NCBI GenBank assembly: GCA_964598535.1
Contig: CAZRCI010000010.1
Coordinates: 62,001-126,000 of the forward strand
Length of the DNA: 64,000 nucleotides
Reading direction: 5' to 3'
DNA from: JALHMI01 sp964598535
GTDB taxonomy: Bacteria > Planctomycetota > Planctomycetia > Pirellulales > PALSA-1355
Below are positions 35,328-43,070 of this stretch, one piece after another (the first letter of the stretch is position 1; each line of letters begins with the position of its first letter). The position numbers and the translations under genes were made by a program. The notes beneath the pieces are model-generated. The model was given only the letters and a program-made list of their open reading frames with translations, ran no database searches and had not been told where the DNA came from.

Positions 35328-37367
35328 TTAAGCCCGCCTCTTCTTCTTCGCCTGTTGCTTCGTCTTGGGCTTTGCAGCTTTCTTAGTTTCACCGTTACCC
35401 CTGCTGGTAGTCGGAGCTGTGTGGCCATCTGGGAAATACTGCGAGTACTTCTCGCGAAGATAGCCCATTGCGTCTTCTGTTGTGGCTTCGTATTCCAATC
35501 GCTTACGGAAGAATTCGTAGCGCCATTTTGCTTCGGCCAGAAGATCGGCCCAAGGTCGGACCCAGATGTTTACGCGCCCGGCTTGAATGTGGCCAGGTTT
35601 GCGATCCGTCGATTGACATTTGTTCTGCGCAAACGCATCCAATCCATTGCCGACAAGCAGAAACGTCCATTGCGTTGTATTCTTGTCGAAACGGTCATCG
35701 GAATCGATCGCGTATGCGTACTCTTCAATCTGGTTGATTTCCTTTTTGCCGAGCTTTTTCGAGGGACGCTTTAATTCCACAACAAGATGCTCAAACTGGC
35801 CGGGAATGGATTGGGGATATTGCCGATAGAGCAATAGGTCAAGATAGCGATCGCGTCCGTCGAGGTCTGTCACGTATGTCGGGTCTGTCACGATTTGCTG
35901 TCGCCCCAGAATGCTGACATGCGCCGAAAGGACGCTGTTCAAAGACTTCTCGTCAGCCCCAATAGCGTATTGCTCGCCGAACAACCACATTTCGTTAGCG
36001 ACAATTGGATGAAGCTGTCGCGGCTCGTTTAGCTTGGGATTGAATTCGCCAAATAACAAGTCATCCATGCTGCAAAGAAAATTGAGTCGGTCGAAAATAA
36101 TCTTCGCAGCATTGATGATCGCGCTGAGCTTCGTCCGCTCCAAGAGCTTCGCTAGGTCGTCTTGCTTCTCTTGTGGAAGCGCGAGCACTTCCCGCAGAAT
36201 TGTTTGCAGACTACTGGGGTTCGCTTCTAGCCCCTGCTTGATTAGCTGAAATGTGAGTAGCTTATTTTTGCGGTCCAGAGTCTCAAAATCCGGGAGGAAC
36301 TCGTGGACGTTCATCGCGCACACGTCGAAGACTTCACGCTGAGCCGTCTCGATGGGGTCAGCCGATAGGGTCGAGTATGGATAGATGTTTTCGGCCTGCC
36401 ATTGATTTACAAGGTCGGACGCCCGCGATCGCTCTCGCTTTCTGAAATGCGTTCGGAGCGCATCCTTCGCAGCATCCGTAATTGCCTTAATCGACGGATG
36501 CAACTCTTCCATGCCTAGCGCGTTTTCTGCGTCGAGCTTCTCCACAAGCTCGGATTTCAGGTAGGCCGTGAATTCCCAGCCTTTTGCCTTGATGCCTACC
36601 GTTTTCTCATCGCGAGCGAACCAATCGCGGTCACAAAGGTAGATCGCTCTGTCGGTCGGGTATGTCCACTCGATGACGGTCAGTTCAGCGTCATAGGATT
36701 CAAATGATGAAAGACGAATTGGGAACTTGTACGTTTCTTTGTGGGATTGGCCAACGCTTGGATCAACAATGACCCCATCATAGGTGAGTGTGATTCCAGG
36801 ATATTGACTCAGGTAGAGCGCGAGTCTGTGGGCCAGATCGATGGCTGCATCGTTGCTTTCGCGCAGGCTATGGAACTGCCCATCAATCGTCGTGATTTCA
36901 ACAGTAACGCCATGTTGATCACCTTCAACTGGTGCAACATCGCCAATTTCAAACGTGTCTATCGTTGCCTTCCGGCCCGTGATTGCAAAGCGAAACGATT
37001 GACCGTTCTCTCTGTAGCGGCTCGTCCACCGAACATTGTGGCCTATACCAAAAGCCTTGAGGCGGCCCCGCCCCAGCTTGCCATGCGGCCTACGCCCCAA
37101 GCGAGTTGCCTTGGCTTGGAGCTTTAGCGAACCGCCGATGTTTTTGAACGCAGTTCGTGACTCGCTGTAAGGAATTCCGTCGCCGTCGTCGGTGACGGTA
37201 ATTCGATCCAGGCCGCCCATCGAGTTCAGGGCTAGCTTAACGTCAACGTTCATCGCATTCGCATCGAGGGCGTTCCAGACCAGTTCCTCAATCGCGACAA
37301 TCGGCGTGCGGAATTTCGTCAGCGCCCAAATGTGGTCACGCTGAACGCTCAGATTGATCAGTTCCAT
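35328..37367 (-). CDS. GHKL ATPase fused to a PD-(D/E)xK nuclease (prokaryotic MORC/MutL-like)
   Basis: A 679-residue protein. The N-terminal GHKL (Hsp90/MutL-type) ATPase shows the N-box IEELVWNALDANA (N32, D35), the G1 box DDGDG (60-64) and a glycine-rich lid HGKLGRGRLKAFGIGHNVRW. A middle region of about 300 residues links to a C-terminal nuclease-like fold: DRYLDLLLY with D510, then HLVVELKRPSKK with E531-x-K533. The tail is Lys-rich. The architecture resembles the bacterial MORC/paraMORC relatives linked to restriction systems (Iyer, Abhiman and Aravind). The start is ATG 37367, with AGGGGCG upstream; the 45 residues before it are not conserved-looking. It probably cleaves DNA under ATP-dependent clamp control, as a defence enzyme. 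Confidence 0.82.
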   Translation of the reverse strand: MELINLSVQRDHIWALTKFRTPIVAIEELVWNALDANAMNVDVKLALNSMGGLDRITVTDDGDGIPYSESRTAFKNIGGSLKLQAKATRLGRRPHGKLGRGRLKAFGIGHNVRWTSRYRENGQSFRFAITGRKATIDTFEIGDVAPVEGDQHGVTVEITTIDGQFHSLRESNDAAIDLAHRLALYLSQYPGITLTYDGVIVDPSVGQSHKETYKFPIRLSSFESYDAELTVIEWTYPTDRAIYLCDRDWFARDEKTVGIKAKGWEFTAYLKSELVEKLDAENALGMEELHPSIKAITDAAKDALRTHFRKRERSRASDLVNQWQAENIYPYSTLSADPIETAQREVFDVCAMNVHEFLPDFETLDRKNKLLTFQLIKQGLEANPSSLQTILREVLALPQEKQDDLAKLLERTKLSAIINAAKIIFDRLNFLCSMDDLLFGEFNPKLNEPRQLHPIVANEMWLFGEQYAIGADEKSLNSVLSAHVSILGRQQIVTDPTYVTDLDGRDRYLDLLLYRQYPQSIPGQFEHLVVELKRPSKKLGKKEINQIEEYAYAIDSDDRFDKNTTQWTFLLVGNGLDAFAQNKCQSTDRKPGHIQAGRVNIWVRPWADLLAEAKWRYEFFRKRLEYEATTEDAMGYLREKYSQYFPDGHTAPTTSRGNGETKKAAKPKTKQQAKKKRRA

Positions 37368-37447
37368 TTCTGCGCCCCTGAGAATGACATTACTGACACC
37401 CACTTTAGGGCACGCAACGGCCTCATAAAAGCCACTGCCAACGAAAA

Positions 37448-37471
37448 CAGGCCGCTGGAACCAGCGGCCTG
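37448..37471 (-). terminator. Hairpin nearly identical to that at 27176
   Basis: Perfect 11-base stem CAGGCCGCTGG-AA-CCAGCGGCCTG, preceded on the plus strand by ACGAAAA, i.e. TTTTCGT after it on the minus strand. It follows the small acidic-protein gene and precedes the GHKL gene. The shared arm and flank with the first hairpin suggest a common origin. Confidence 0.8.
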
Positions 37472-37498
37472 TCACACTGCCATAATTCGCCTTAAGGC

Positions 37499-37741
37499 TC
37501 AAAACTCCATGCGGGCATCGGGAACTCCCTCAAGCTGCTCCGCCTCACTCGCAAGCCCCATCAACTGCTCAAACGCCACCTCGTCACCTTCGCTAGGGCC
37601 TCGCATGTCGGGATGCTGAACGAACAGATACAATTGTTCAACCAGCGACAAATCACGTGGGGTTCGCCGCTTGGTCCAGGCTTGCCCGGCAATCTGCTCA
37701 GCTCGTTCTTCGATCAGGTCAGCATCATCAGAATTCATCAC
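37499..37741 (-). CDS. Small acidic protein (80 residues), unknown
   Basis: The sequence (MMNSDDADLIEERAEQIAGQ, SLVEQLYLFVQHPDMRGPSE, then an acidic end with ASEAEQLEGVPDARMEF) is helical and strongly acidic. No motif or family is recognised. It lies between the integrase unit and the GHKL gene on the same strand and is followed by a hairpin terminator. A DNA-mimic or antirestriction role is conceivable for so acidic a protein but is speculation. Confidence 0.6.
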   Translation of the reverse strand: MMNSDDADLIEERAEQIAGQAWTKRRTPRDLSLVEQLYLFVQHPDMRGPSEGDEVAFEQLMGLASEAEQLEGVPDARMEF

Positions 37742-37761
37742 GCATATCCTTATGTTTCACA

Positions 37762-37902
37762 TTATCGGCCGTGCGGAATTCTACGGCGCGGCGGCTCAAA
37801 GTTAAGGTTGGAACCATGAACCGCATGAAGTCGCTCGGCCTTTATCTGCCCTAGGCGCCGCTCCAGCTTCACCGCTGCCAGTCGTCGCTCGATGAAGCTC
37901 AT
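37762..37902 (-). CDS. 46-residue basic peptide coupled to the integrase
   Basis: MSFIERRLAAVKLERRLGQI, then KAERLHAVHG and an Arg-rich end. It begins inside the integrase stop codon (ATGA, four-base overlap 37899-37902), the classic sign of translational coupling. It is basic and helical, as small recombination directionality factors are, but it has no recognisable excisionase motif. A chance frame is possible at this length. Confidence 0.42.
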   Translation of the reverse strand: MSFIERRLAAVKLERRLGQIKAERLHAVHGSNLNFEPPRRRIPHGR

Positions 37903-38960
37903 GCGGCACCGCCTTTCCGTAGTGCTGCCCGCAGGAACTCCGGCCGCTTGTTCACCTTCTGGTAGTGCTTTTGCAGCATCTTCAAGTCCGTGTGGCCCAT
38001 CAGCGCCGCGATGGTGATCAGGTCTTTGCCTTCCACGATCTTGTCCGTAGCGAACGCATGGCGGAGCGCGTAGGCCGTGATCGGGAAGCCCACGGCCGTA
38101 GCCAACCGCTGGAACCTCGCCGCCAGCGGGCGCCGCTTCCACTGCTCCCCGTCCTGATTGCGAAACAATGGGCCTTCCGGGTATCGCAGGCAACGTTCCT
38201 GAGTGGCCCTCAAGGCGTCACCTTCCAACAGAACAACACGCTTCTGGCCGGTGACATTGCCGGACTTGCTCTCTTCGACGGGGAACACCCAGGCGCCCTG
38301 CTGTGCGTCGAAGTGTCGCTTTTCGACTAGGCGAAGCTCTTGCGGCCGACATCCGGTTAGGCGTAGTGTCCAGAGAATGTCCAGGAAGTCAGAATCATCC
38401 ACCTTGTCGATGATCTTTTGCCATTGATCGGGCGAGATGTCGATGTCTCGCGCAGTCGCCTTTCCAGGTTTCAAGCTGCGTAGGGGCAAACGGTCAATGA
38501 GCTCCTGATCGTATGCCCACCGGAACGGTGATTTGATCGCACGGAGGATGTTGTGCTTGTACCCTTGGCTAGCCTTCGGGTACTTCTGGCGAAGCCAGCT
38601 TTCAACGTGATGCTTCTTGATCGTCGAAGTCTTCAGACCGGCGAGGCCTTGATCCGGTAGCCACGCGAGAAAAGCTTCCACGGGGCGACGGTAGAACTCA
38701 TGTGTCCCCGGCTTAGAGTGGGCCTTGTGGTGGGCCAGGAAGGTATTGCAGAGGTCGATTACCAGCGGATCAGCAGAAGCCAGATTGTCGCCGGATTCGG
38801 CCAGCTTCTTGATCAGCGCTTCCTCCGCACGTCGCCGGGTGGCACGATCGTTCGGTCCCTTGATCAACCGGACTGGCCGAGGGTTTCCGCTGGCCGACGT
38901 CGGGCCGATGTTCGCGTACCAAGCGCCATGCGAGCGCTTCCAATAGAGTTTGTCCAACAT
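37899..38960 (-). CDS. int: Tyrosine-type site-specific integrase
   Basis: A 353-residue recombinase. The N-terminus (LYWKRSHGAWYANIGPTSAS) is the arm-binding domain, about 80-160 the core-binding SAM-like domain (FYRRPVEAFLAWLPDQGL), and 175-340 the catalytic domain: Arg205 in LTGCRPQELRL, YALRH with Arg300, His323 in GHTDLKMLQKHY, and nucleophile Tyr333. The first His of the HxxR box is replaced by Tyr, a known variant. It lies 130 bases from the tRNA-Val 3' end that serves as attachment site, so it drives integration and excision of this element. The older, truncated copy lies at 21948. Confidence 0.94.
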   Translation of the reverse strand: MLDKLYWKRSHGAWYANIGPTSASGNPRPVRLIKGPNDRATRRRAEEALIKKLAESGDNLASADPLVIDLCNTFLAHHKAHSKPGTHEFYRRPVEAFLAWLPDQGLAGLKTSTIKKHHVESWLRQKYPKASQGYKHNILRAIKSPFRWAYDQELIDRLPLRSLKPGKATARDIDISPDQWQKIIDKVDDSDFLDILWTLRLTGCRPQELRLVEKRHFDAQQGAWVFPVEESKSGNVTGQKRVVLLEGDALRATQERCLRYPEGPLFRNQDGEQWKRRPLAARFQRLATAVGFPITAYALRHAFATDKIVEGKDLITIAALMGHTDLKMLQKHYQKVNKRPEFLRAALRKGGAA

Positions 38961-38966
38961 GATGTT

Positions 38967-39038
38967 TGTCCCTGTGTACTGTGAAGTACGATCAGAGACG
39001 CCCGACCGTCCGGGCGCCGCAGGGACAATTCAGGGACA
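38967..39038. repeat. AGGGACA motifs near the right attachment site
   Basis: TGTCCCT at 38967-38973, then AGGGACA at 39021-39027 and 39032-39038 (11 bases apart). Together with the copies at the left end these flank the attachment sites and may be integrase arm-type sites. A nested hairpin follows (ATCCAGG 39056-39062 with CCTGGAT 39081-39087, and inner GTAAG/CTTAC). Confidence 0.5.
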
Positions 39039-39089
39039 AAGAGGCTTTCGACGTGATCCAGGCTTGACGTAAGTCCTTACCTGGATTGA

Positions 39090-39133
39090 GTGGGCGATAT
39101 AGGACTCGAACCTATGACCCCTAGCTTGTCGAG
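39090..39133 (-). repeat. Right attachment site (within tRNA-Val)
   Basis: A 44-base copy identical to 22412-22455. It contains the 3' half of the tRNA through the anticodon loop. Because the 5' half adjoins it on the right, the tRNA stays functional after insertion. Confidence 0.9.
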
Positions 39134-39165
39134 CTAGTGCTCTAACCAACTGAGCTAATCGCCCG
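39092..39165 (-). tRNA. tRNA-Val (anticodon GAC)
   Basis: 74 bases on the minus strand fold into a full cloverleaf: acceptor GGGCGAT with ATCGCCC, D arm GCTC-AGTTGGTTA-GAGC, anticodon arm CTAGC-TCGACAA-GCTAG with anticodon GAC (reads GUC and GUU), variable loop of five bases, T arm ATAGG-TTCGAGT-CCTAT, discriminator A. CCA is not encoded. Its 3' half is the attachment site of the element. Confidence 0.96.
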
Positions 39166-39697
39166 AAACACAGATTCGCTCAGAGACTCGTGAGCTCCTC
39201 ACGATCCCCCGACTCAAAACCTGTTATCGGTAGAAGGCAAATTCTACCTTTCGGCCGGATTCGGGTCAAAGGGGGCTTGGGCCGCTGCTGCCCGGCGCTG
39301 GGTGGGCAGTTCTACCGGTGCGGAAGGACCGGAAGCGAGTACGCGATCGCGTGAGAGAGCTATAAATTAATCGGGTTTTGGCGTCTCGCAACAATGCGAG
39401 CGAGGAAGGTCGCAGGGGAGAGTATGCCTGGGGGCCAAACGTTCAGGCTGGTTTACTTTTCTGCCTCTGCCTGGGCCCGACGCTCTGCTTGTCGATTCTC
39501 CGTGGTTCTATTGGAGGTTATTGCAATTCTGCGGGCAGTGCCGTCCGCGCTTTGGCATTCTTGAAACGTTCGGCCGCGGACGCGGGCTTCACTCCGAACG
39601 TGCTTTCAAATCACCGTTTCGGCATCGACCGTGATTTCAGCGGCCAATTTTCGTCGGATTCCTCTCGGGCCGGAAAAGCTCATTTGAAGGCCCGTTC
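39166..39697. other. Intergenic region upstream of the tRNA, no gene supported
   Basis: About 530 bases between the tRNA and the EEP nuclease gene. A 107-residue frame (39378-39701) has no ribosome site or family resemblance and is not accepted. The region holds the tRNA promoter at 39241-39269. Confidence 0.55.
39241..39269 (-). promoter_or_regulatory. Promoter of tRNA-Val
   Basis: On the minus strand TTGACC (39264-39269), a 17-base spacer and TAGAAT (39241-39246), about 75 bases before the tRNA 5' end. Close to the sigma-70 consensus in sequence and spacing. Confidence 0.65.
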
Positions 39698-40810
39698 TTA
39701 GATTGAGAATTCGGCCCAAACCGCGCCATGATCAGAAGCTGCGTCGGTCCAGTGGGTGACGGTGTCGAACTCGGTTTCAATGGCAACTTGGTGCTGTGTG
39801 CCCTGCGACTCGGTAGTGAGCTTGTTGAGGTTGTAGATTCCTCGCCGTTCGACTCCGGCTGCCACCAGGGCATTCTTCAGCGGTTGAGAAACCAGCAGGT
39901 AGTCGATCTGGTTGAATTCCTTTTTGAAGGAGAAGGTCCAACGCTTCCGCGGCTCGTTGGGAAATTGCAGCGCCAACACATCGAACAATTTTGGCACCCC
40001 CAGGAGCGGTTGCAGCGGCTCACTATCCGCGGTGTCGTTCAGGTCGCCGGCTACGACGACCAGGTCAGTCGATAGATTGTAGCCCGCGAGAATATCCGCG
40101 ATCGCGGTAGCCTGCGCCTTGCGCCGCGCATTAGCGGTGCCGTTGGTGTCGTACCCTTTACTCTTCAAGTGATTGCAGAGCACGAACAAGCTCTGGCCGT
40201 TTGGCAATTGGACTTCATACTCCGGGCAATCGCGGCTGAAGATGGTGCGATTGTTGGGACCTTTGTCGAAGATATGCGTCCAGACGCCGCCCAACGGAAA
40301 GCGGCTGTAAATGCCGACATCGATGCCGCGCGGGTCGTTGCCATCTATGAGCATCTCGTAGGCATAACGATTGTTCAGCAGGTCGGTGTCAAAGGCTTTC
40401 AGCGCCGGTCGATCTTCGGCCTCGACGATACAGGCCACGTCGGCCTTGGTGGTTTTGATGACTCGGGCCGTGTTGTCGCGGGCCAGTTTCGAGAAATGGT
40501 CTCGCTTGAAGTCCAGTTCGCCTTCCCAGTCCTTGCCGCTTTTGGCGGTGACCTTCGTTTTGTTTTGATTGAATAGTTTTGAGCCGCGGTTCTCGCGAAC
40601 GGTGATGTAATCTCGCAGTTCGTGATATAGGGCGACGATTCGGGCCTTTTCGGCGGGCGTGAAATCCGAGCGTTTATGGATGAGCGTGTTTAGTTCATCA
40701 ACCTGTTTCAGCTTGCCGTTGATGACCTCGGGATTGTGAAGATTGAGGATCTTGGCCCGGCTGAACAGGTTTTCGACGTTGAAGGTGGCGATGCGAAATG
40801 AAAATGGCAT
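39698..40810 (-). CDS. Endonuclease/exonuclease/phosphatase (EEP) family nuclease
   Basis: A 370-residue protein with a complete EEP/DNase I-like core: FRIATFNVENLF at the start, Glu in ACIVEAEDRP, RGIDVGIYSRFPL, the NHLKSKG block, VVAGDLNDTADSEPL, QIDYLLVS, and the terminal SDHGAVWAEF with the catalytic Asp-His. These enzymes cut phosphodiester bonds in DNA, RNA, lipids or inositol phosphates. An insert near residues 45-110 (HKRSDFTPAEKARIVALYHE) is unusual. No signal peptide is seen from ATG 40810 (MPFSFRIATFN); the frame to 40957 adds doubtful residues. It is divergent from a C25 protease gene, with 333 bases between. Confidence 0.88.
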   Translation of the reverse strand: MPFSFRIATFNVENLFSRAKILNLHNPEVINGKLKQVDELNTLIHKRSDFTPAEKARIVALYHELRDYITVRENRGSKLFNQNKTKVTAKSGKDWEGELDFKRDHFSKLARDNTARVIKTTKADVACIVEAEDRPALKAFDTDLLNNRYAYEMLIDGNDPRGIDVGIYSRFPLGGVWTHIFDKGPNNRTIFSRDCPEYEVQLPNGQSLFVLCNHLKSKGYDTNGTANARRKAQATAIADILAGYNLSTDLVVVAGDLNDTADSEPLQPLLGVPKLFDVLALQFPNEPRKRWTFSFKKEFNQIDYLLVSQPLKNALVAAGVERRGIYNLNKLTTESQGTQHQVAIETEFDTVTHWTDAASDHGAVWAEFSI

Positions 40811-41143
40811 GCGTCGTCCTCGGCTAGAGGGGCGTTTGACAGACCGCCGGCTTGTTGGCGGACATGGCAACTGGAAATGAGACTGTCGAACTACTGCGCC
40901 GTCAGGCCGGACCGGCCCACGGAAACGAACCAGACTTCTCCATCGAGTGTTCTCCAACCGGCGTATCGCGCGCTAGCCTCGGCGACAATTCAAATAACCC
41001 CACCAAAGGTTGTTTACATATTAGCCGAAGATGGTACAACGTTTCACGGTCCGTAGCAAGCATCGCGTCGGTTTCGGGAACCCCCGTCGCGGCGACCAAT
41101 CGCATGTTCTGTCAACCCTATTGAATATCGTGGGAGTCTCGCC
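40811..41143. promoter_or_regulatory. Divergent control region between nuclease and protease genes
   Basis: 333 bases between two divergent starts, so both promoters should lie here. No strong -35/-10 pair could be chosen. A ribosome site GGGAG precedes the protease start. No gene is supported. Confidence 0.4.
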
Positions 41144-42694
41144 ATGCCCGCCGTACATAAGGCCGTGCTGACCAACGTCAAGCGATTGAAGAGCAAATAC
41201 GCCGATCAGGTCGATCAAGTCTTCAAGGCGATCGACCGCTTGATCGAGGCCGATAAAAAACGCGGGCTCAACACAGAGTTGATCGATCTGTCGAACCCCG
41301 CGGCGATGAACGAGCTCGGCGGCAATCCAATCACCAGCGTCGGCAGTGGCCCCCAGGCCAAGCAGGCGATCGATGCGGCTTATCATCGTCTGACGCCCGA
41401 CTATCTGTTGATCCTGGGCGCCAGCGACGTGGTGTGCCATCAGTCGTTGAAGAATCCCATGCCGGATTCCGATCCAGACGTACCGAGTGACTTGCCGTAT
41501 GCGTGTGATACACCGTACAGCCGCGACATCACCAACTTTCTGGCGCCGACGCGCGTGGTTGGCCGACTGCCCGACCTGGTCGGCGCGACCGATCCGACCT
41601 ATTTGATTGAAGTGCTTGAGATCGCTGCCAAGTACGAGCGGCGACCTCGAGATGAATACCTGAAACACCTGGGCATTAGCGCCAAGGTCTGGAAGAATTC
41701 AACCGCGTTGAGCCTGCAAAAGATCTTTGGCAGTTCTGCGATCCTGAACACCTCGCCCAGCGACGGACCGCATTGGACCGCCGCTCAGCTTGCTCGACGC
41801 ACCCATTTTATCAATTGCCACGGCTCTCCGGCGGATACGAATTTCTACGGCGAGCCGGGCAATATGCCCATCGCGCACACCTCGGCCCATGTGCGAGGCA
41901 AGCTCAGCCCGGGGACCGTGGCTTCTGTCGAATGTTGCTATGGCGCCGAGCTGTTCGACCCGCAACTCGCAGGCGGCACTCCGGGCATTTGCAACGAGTA
42001 TCTAGGCAGCGGCGCGTACGGCTTTTTCGGCAGCACGAACATCGCCTATGGGCCGGCCGCGGGCAACAGCGCCGCGGATATCATCACGCAAGACTTCTTG
42101 CGCCACATGCTTTCCGGAGCTTCGCTGGGCCGCGCCGTCTTGCAGGCTCGGCAAGATTATGTTCTCAAGAATTCGGTAATGAACTATGTCGACCTGAAGA
42201 CGCTGGCCCAGTTCCATCTGTTGGGCGACCCGGCCATTCATGGAGTCACCGCGTCCGACCCCAAAAAGGCCGTGGCCAAGGGTGCTTCGCTGGCGGCCAA
42301 GGTGACGACGCTCGTTGCCCGCGCCACGGACCGCCGCATTCGCCGCGAAGCATTGCTTAAGAACGGCCTCGCGATCGGCCGCGCGTCGAATTATGTCAAA
42401 CAGGTTGCCACGCTCTCGAAAAAGTCGGGCGCCAAGATCGACGCGCGGTTGCGCGCCGCTCTGGGCGAAATCGACGAGTTTCTGGGCCATGCCACGAGTA
42501 AAGTGACCACCGCGTCGCTGGCGCCGTTGGCGAAGGCCAACTCGGTGTTGCCCAAGCTTTCGATGCCTAGCCGGATTCACGTGGCGGTCGGCAAGCGTAC
42601 AATCAAGGGGATGGACGCGCCCCAGTTCGTCGTCGCCATTATTCGTGAGACCGGCGGCGAGGCGGGCGAGCCCCTTACGCTTTTTAGTCGCTAA
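41144..42694 (+). CDS. C25 (gingipain/caspase-fold) cysteine protease without signal peptide
   Basis: A 516-residue protein. The core follows the C25 pattern: PDYLLILGASDVV, DTPYSRDITNFLAPTRVVGR, the catalytic His in FINCHGSPADTN (H226), the catalytic Cys in ASVECCYGAELF (C264 or C265), GSGAYGFFGSTN, and the closing FHLLGDPAIHG. Gingipains and most C25 enzymes are secreted, but here the N-terminus (MPAVHKAVLTNVKRLKSKYA) is charged and lacks an export signal, so it is probably cytoplasmic, like immune caspase-like proteases. About 130 residues of Ala/Lys-rich helix follow the protease domain. It is co-directional with a 76-residue gene 12 bases on and divergent from an EEP nuclease. Confidence 0.82.
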   Translation: MPAVHKAVLTNVKRLKSKYADQVDQVFKAIDRLIEADKKRGLNTELIDLSNPAAMNELGGNPITSVGSGPQAKQAIDAAYHRLTPDYLLILGASDVVCHQSLKNPMPDSDPDVPSDLPYACDTPYSRDITNFLAPTRVVGRLPDLVGATDPTYLIEVLEIAAKYERRPRDEYLKHLGISAKVWKNSTALSLQKIFGSSAILNTSPSDGPHWTAAQLARRTHFINCHGSPADTNFYGEPGNMPIAHTSAHVRGKLSPGTVASVECCYGAELFDPQLAGGTPGICNEYLGSGAYGFFGSTNIAYGPAAGNSAADIITQDFLRHMLSGASLGRAVLQARQDYVLKNSVMNYVDLKTLAQFHLLGDPAIHGVTASDPKKAVAKGASLAAKVTTLVARATDRRIRREALLKNGLAIGRASNYVKQVATLSKKSGAKIDARLRAALGEIDEFLGHATSKVTTASLAPLAKANSVLPKLSMPSRIHVAVGKRTIKGMDAPQFVVAIIRETGGEAGEPLTLFSR

Positions 42695-42706
42695 TCGGTC
42701 GCTTTC

Positions 42707-42937
42707 ATGGTTGTCACCGGTCGCGTCGTCAAAAAACCCTTTGCCGTCGGTAGTAAGAGCGAACGTCAGGCCGTGGTGCTCCAAGCGAGCGATGGCCACG
42801 AGTACCTGTTACGGCGCCGCGGTGGCAACGCGTACTATGACGAAGCCTTGGACGCCCTCGTCGGCCACACCATTCAGGCGGAAGGCCAACCGCACGGCTA
42901 TACCTTTCTGATGGACACGTGGCGCGTTACCACATAG
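42707..42937 (+). CDS. Small beta-rich protein co-transcribed with the C25 protease
   Basis: A 76-residue protein (MVVTGRVVKKPFAVGSKSER, then EYLLRRRGGNAYYDEAL and HTIQAEGQPHGYTFLMDTWR). The strand pattern suggests a small OB-like barrel with an LRRRGGN loop. It has no TM or signal. Its start is 12 bases after the protease stop and a strong terminator follows at once, so the two genes form a closed two-gene unit. It may be a regulator, inhibitor or substrate of the protease; unknown. Confidence 0.7.
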   Translation: MVVTGRVVKKPFAVGSKSERQAVVLQASDGHEYLLRRRGGNAYYDEALDALVGHTIQAEGQPHGYTFLMDTWRVTT

Positions 42938-42958
42938 TGCGGAGCTAAGGCTCCGCAC
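42937..42958. terminator. Terminator hairpin after the C25 unit
   Basis: GTGCGGAGC-TAAG-GCTCCGCAC, a perfect 9-base stem with a 4-base loop beginning at the last base of the stop codon. It sits between convergent genes; no long U-run follows, so its strength is uncertain. Confidence 0.7.
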
Positions 42959-43070
42959 CGCATACAAAAATAACGGCTTGCGCCCGCTATTTTGGGATCG
43001 CATTCCCGCGATCCTATCAAGGTTGCTGACTTTCAGCAGCCTGCTAGGAAGCGCCCGTGAAAGGTACGCA

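Larger units (their letters stand above)
22412..39133. mobile_element. Integrative element in tRNA-Val(GAC), about 16.7 kb
   Basis: Perfect 44-base direct repeats at 22412-22455 and 39090-39133 bound the region. The right copy is the 3' part of a complete tRNA-Val gene; the left copy is an isolated 3' fragment of it. The gene for a tyrosine integrase lies next to the intact tRNA. Inside are an SF3 helicase, a sigma-like regulator, an iteron cluster, and defence-type genes (type IIG RM, HNH, HEPN, GHKL-nuclease). No conjugation or capsid genes were recognised, so it is probably a mobilisable or phage-satellite-like genomic island rather than a self-transmissible element. Confidence 0.88.

Noticed and set aside
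39378..39701. A 107-residue frame between tRNA and EEP gene
   Set aside because: No ribosome site, no recognisable pattern, runs into the end of the opposite EEP gene.
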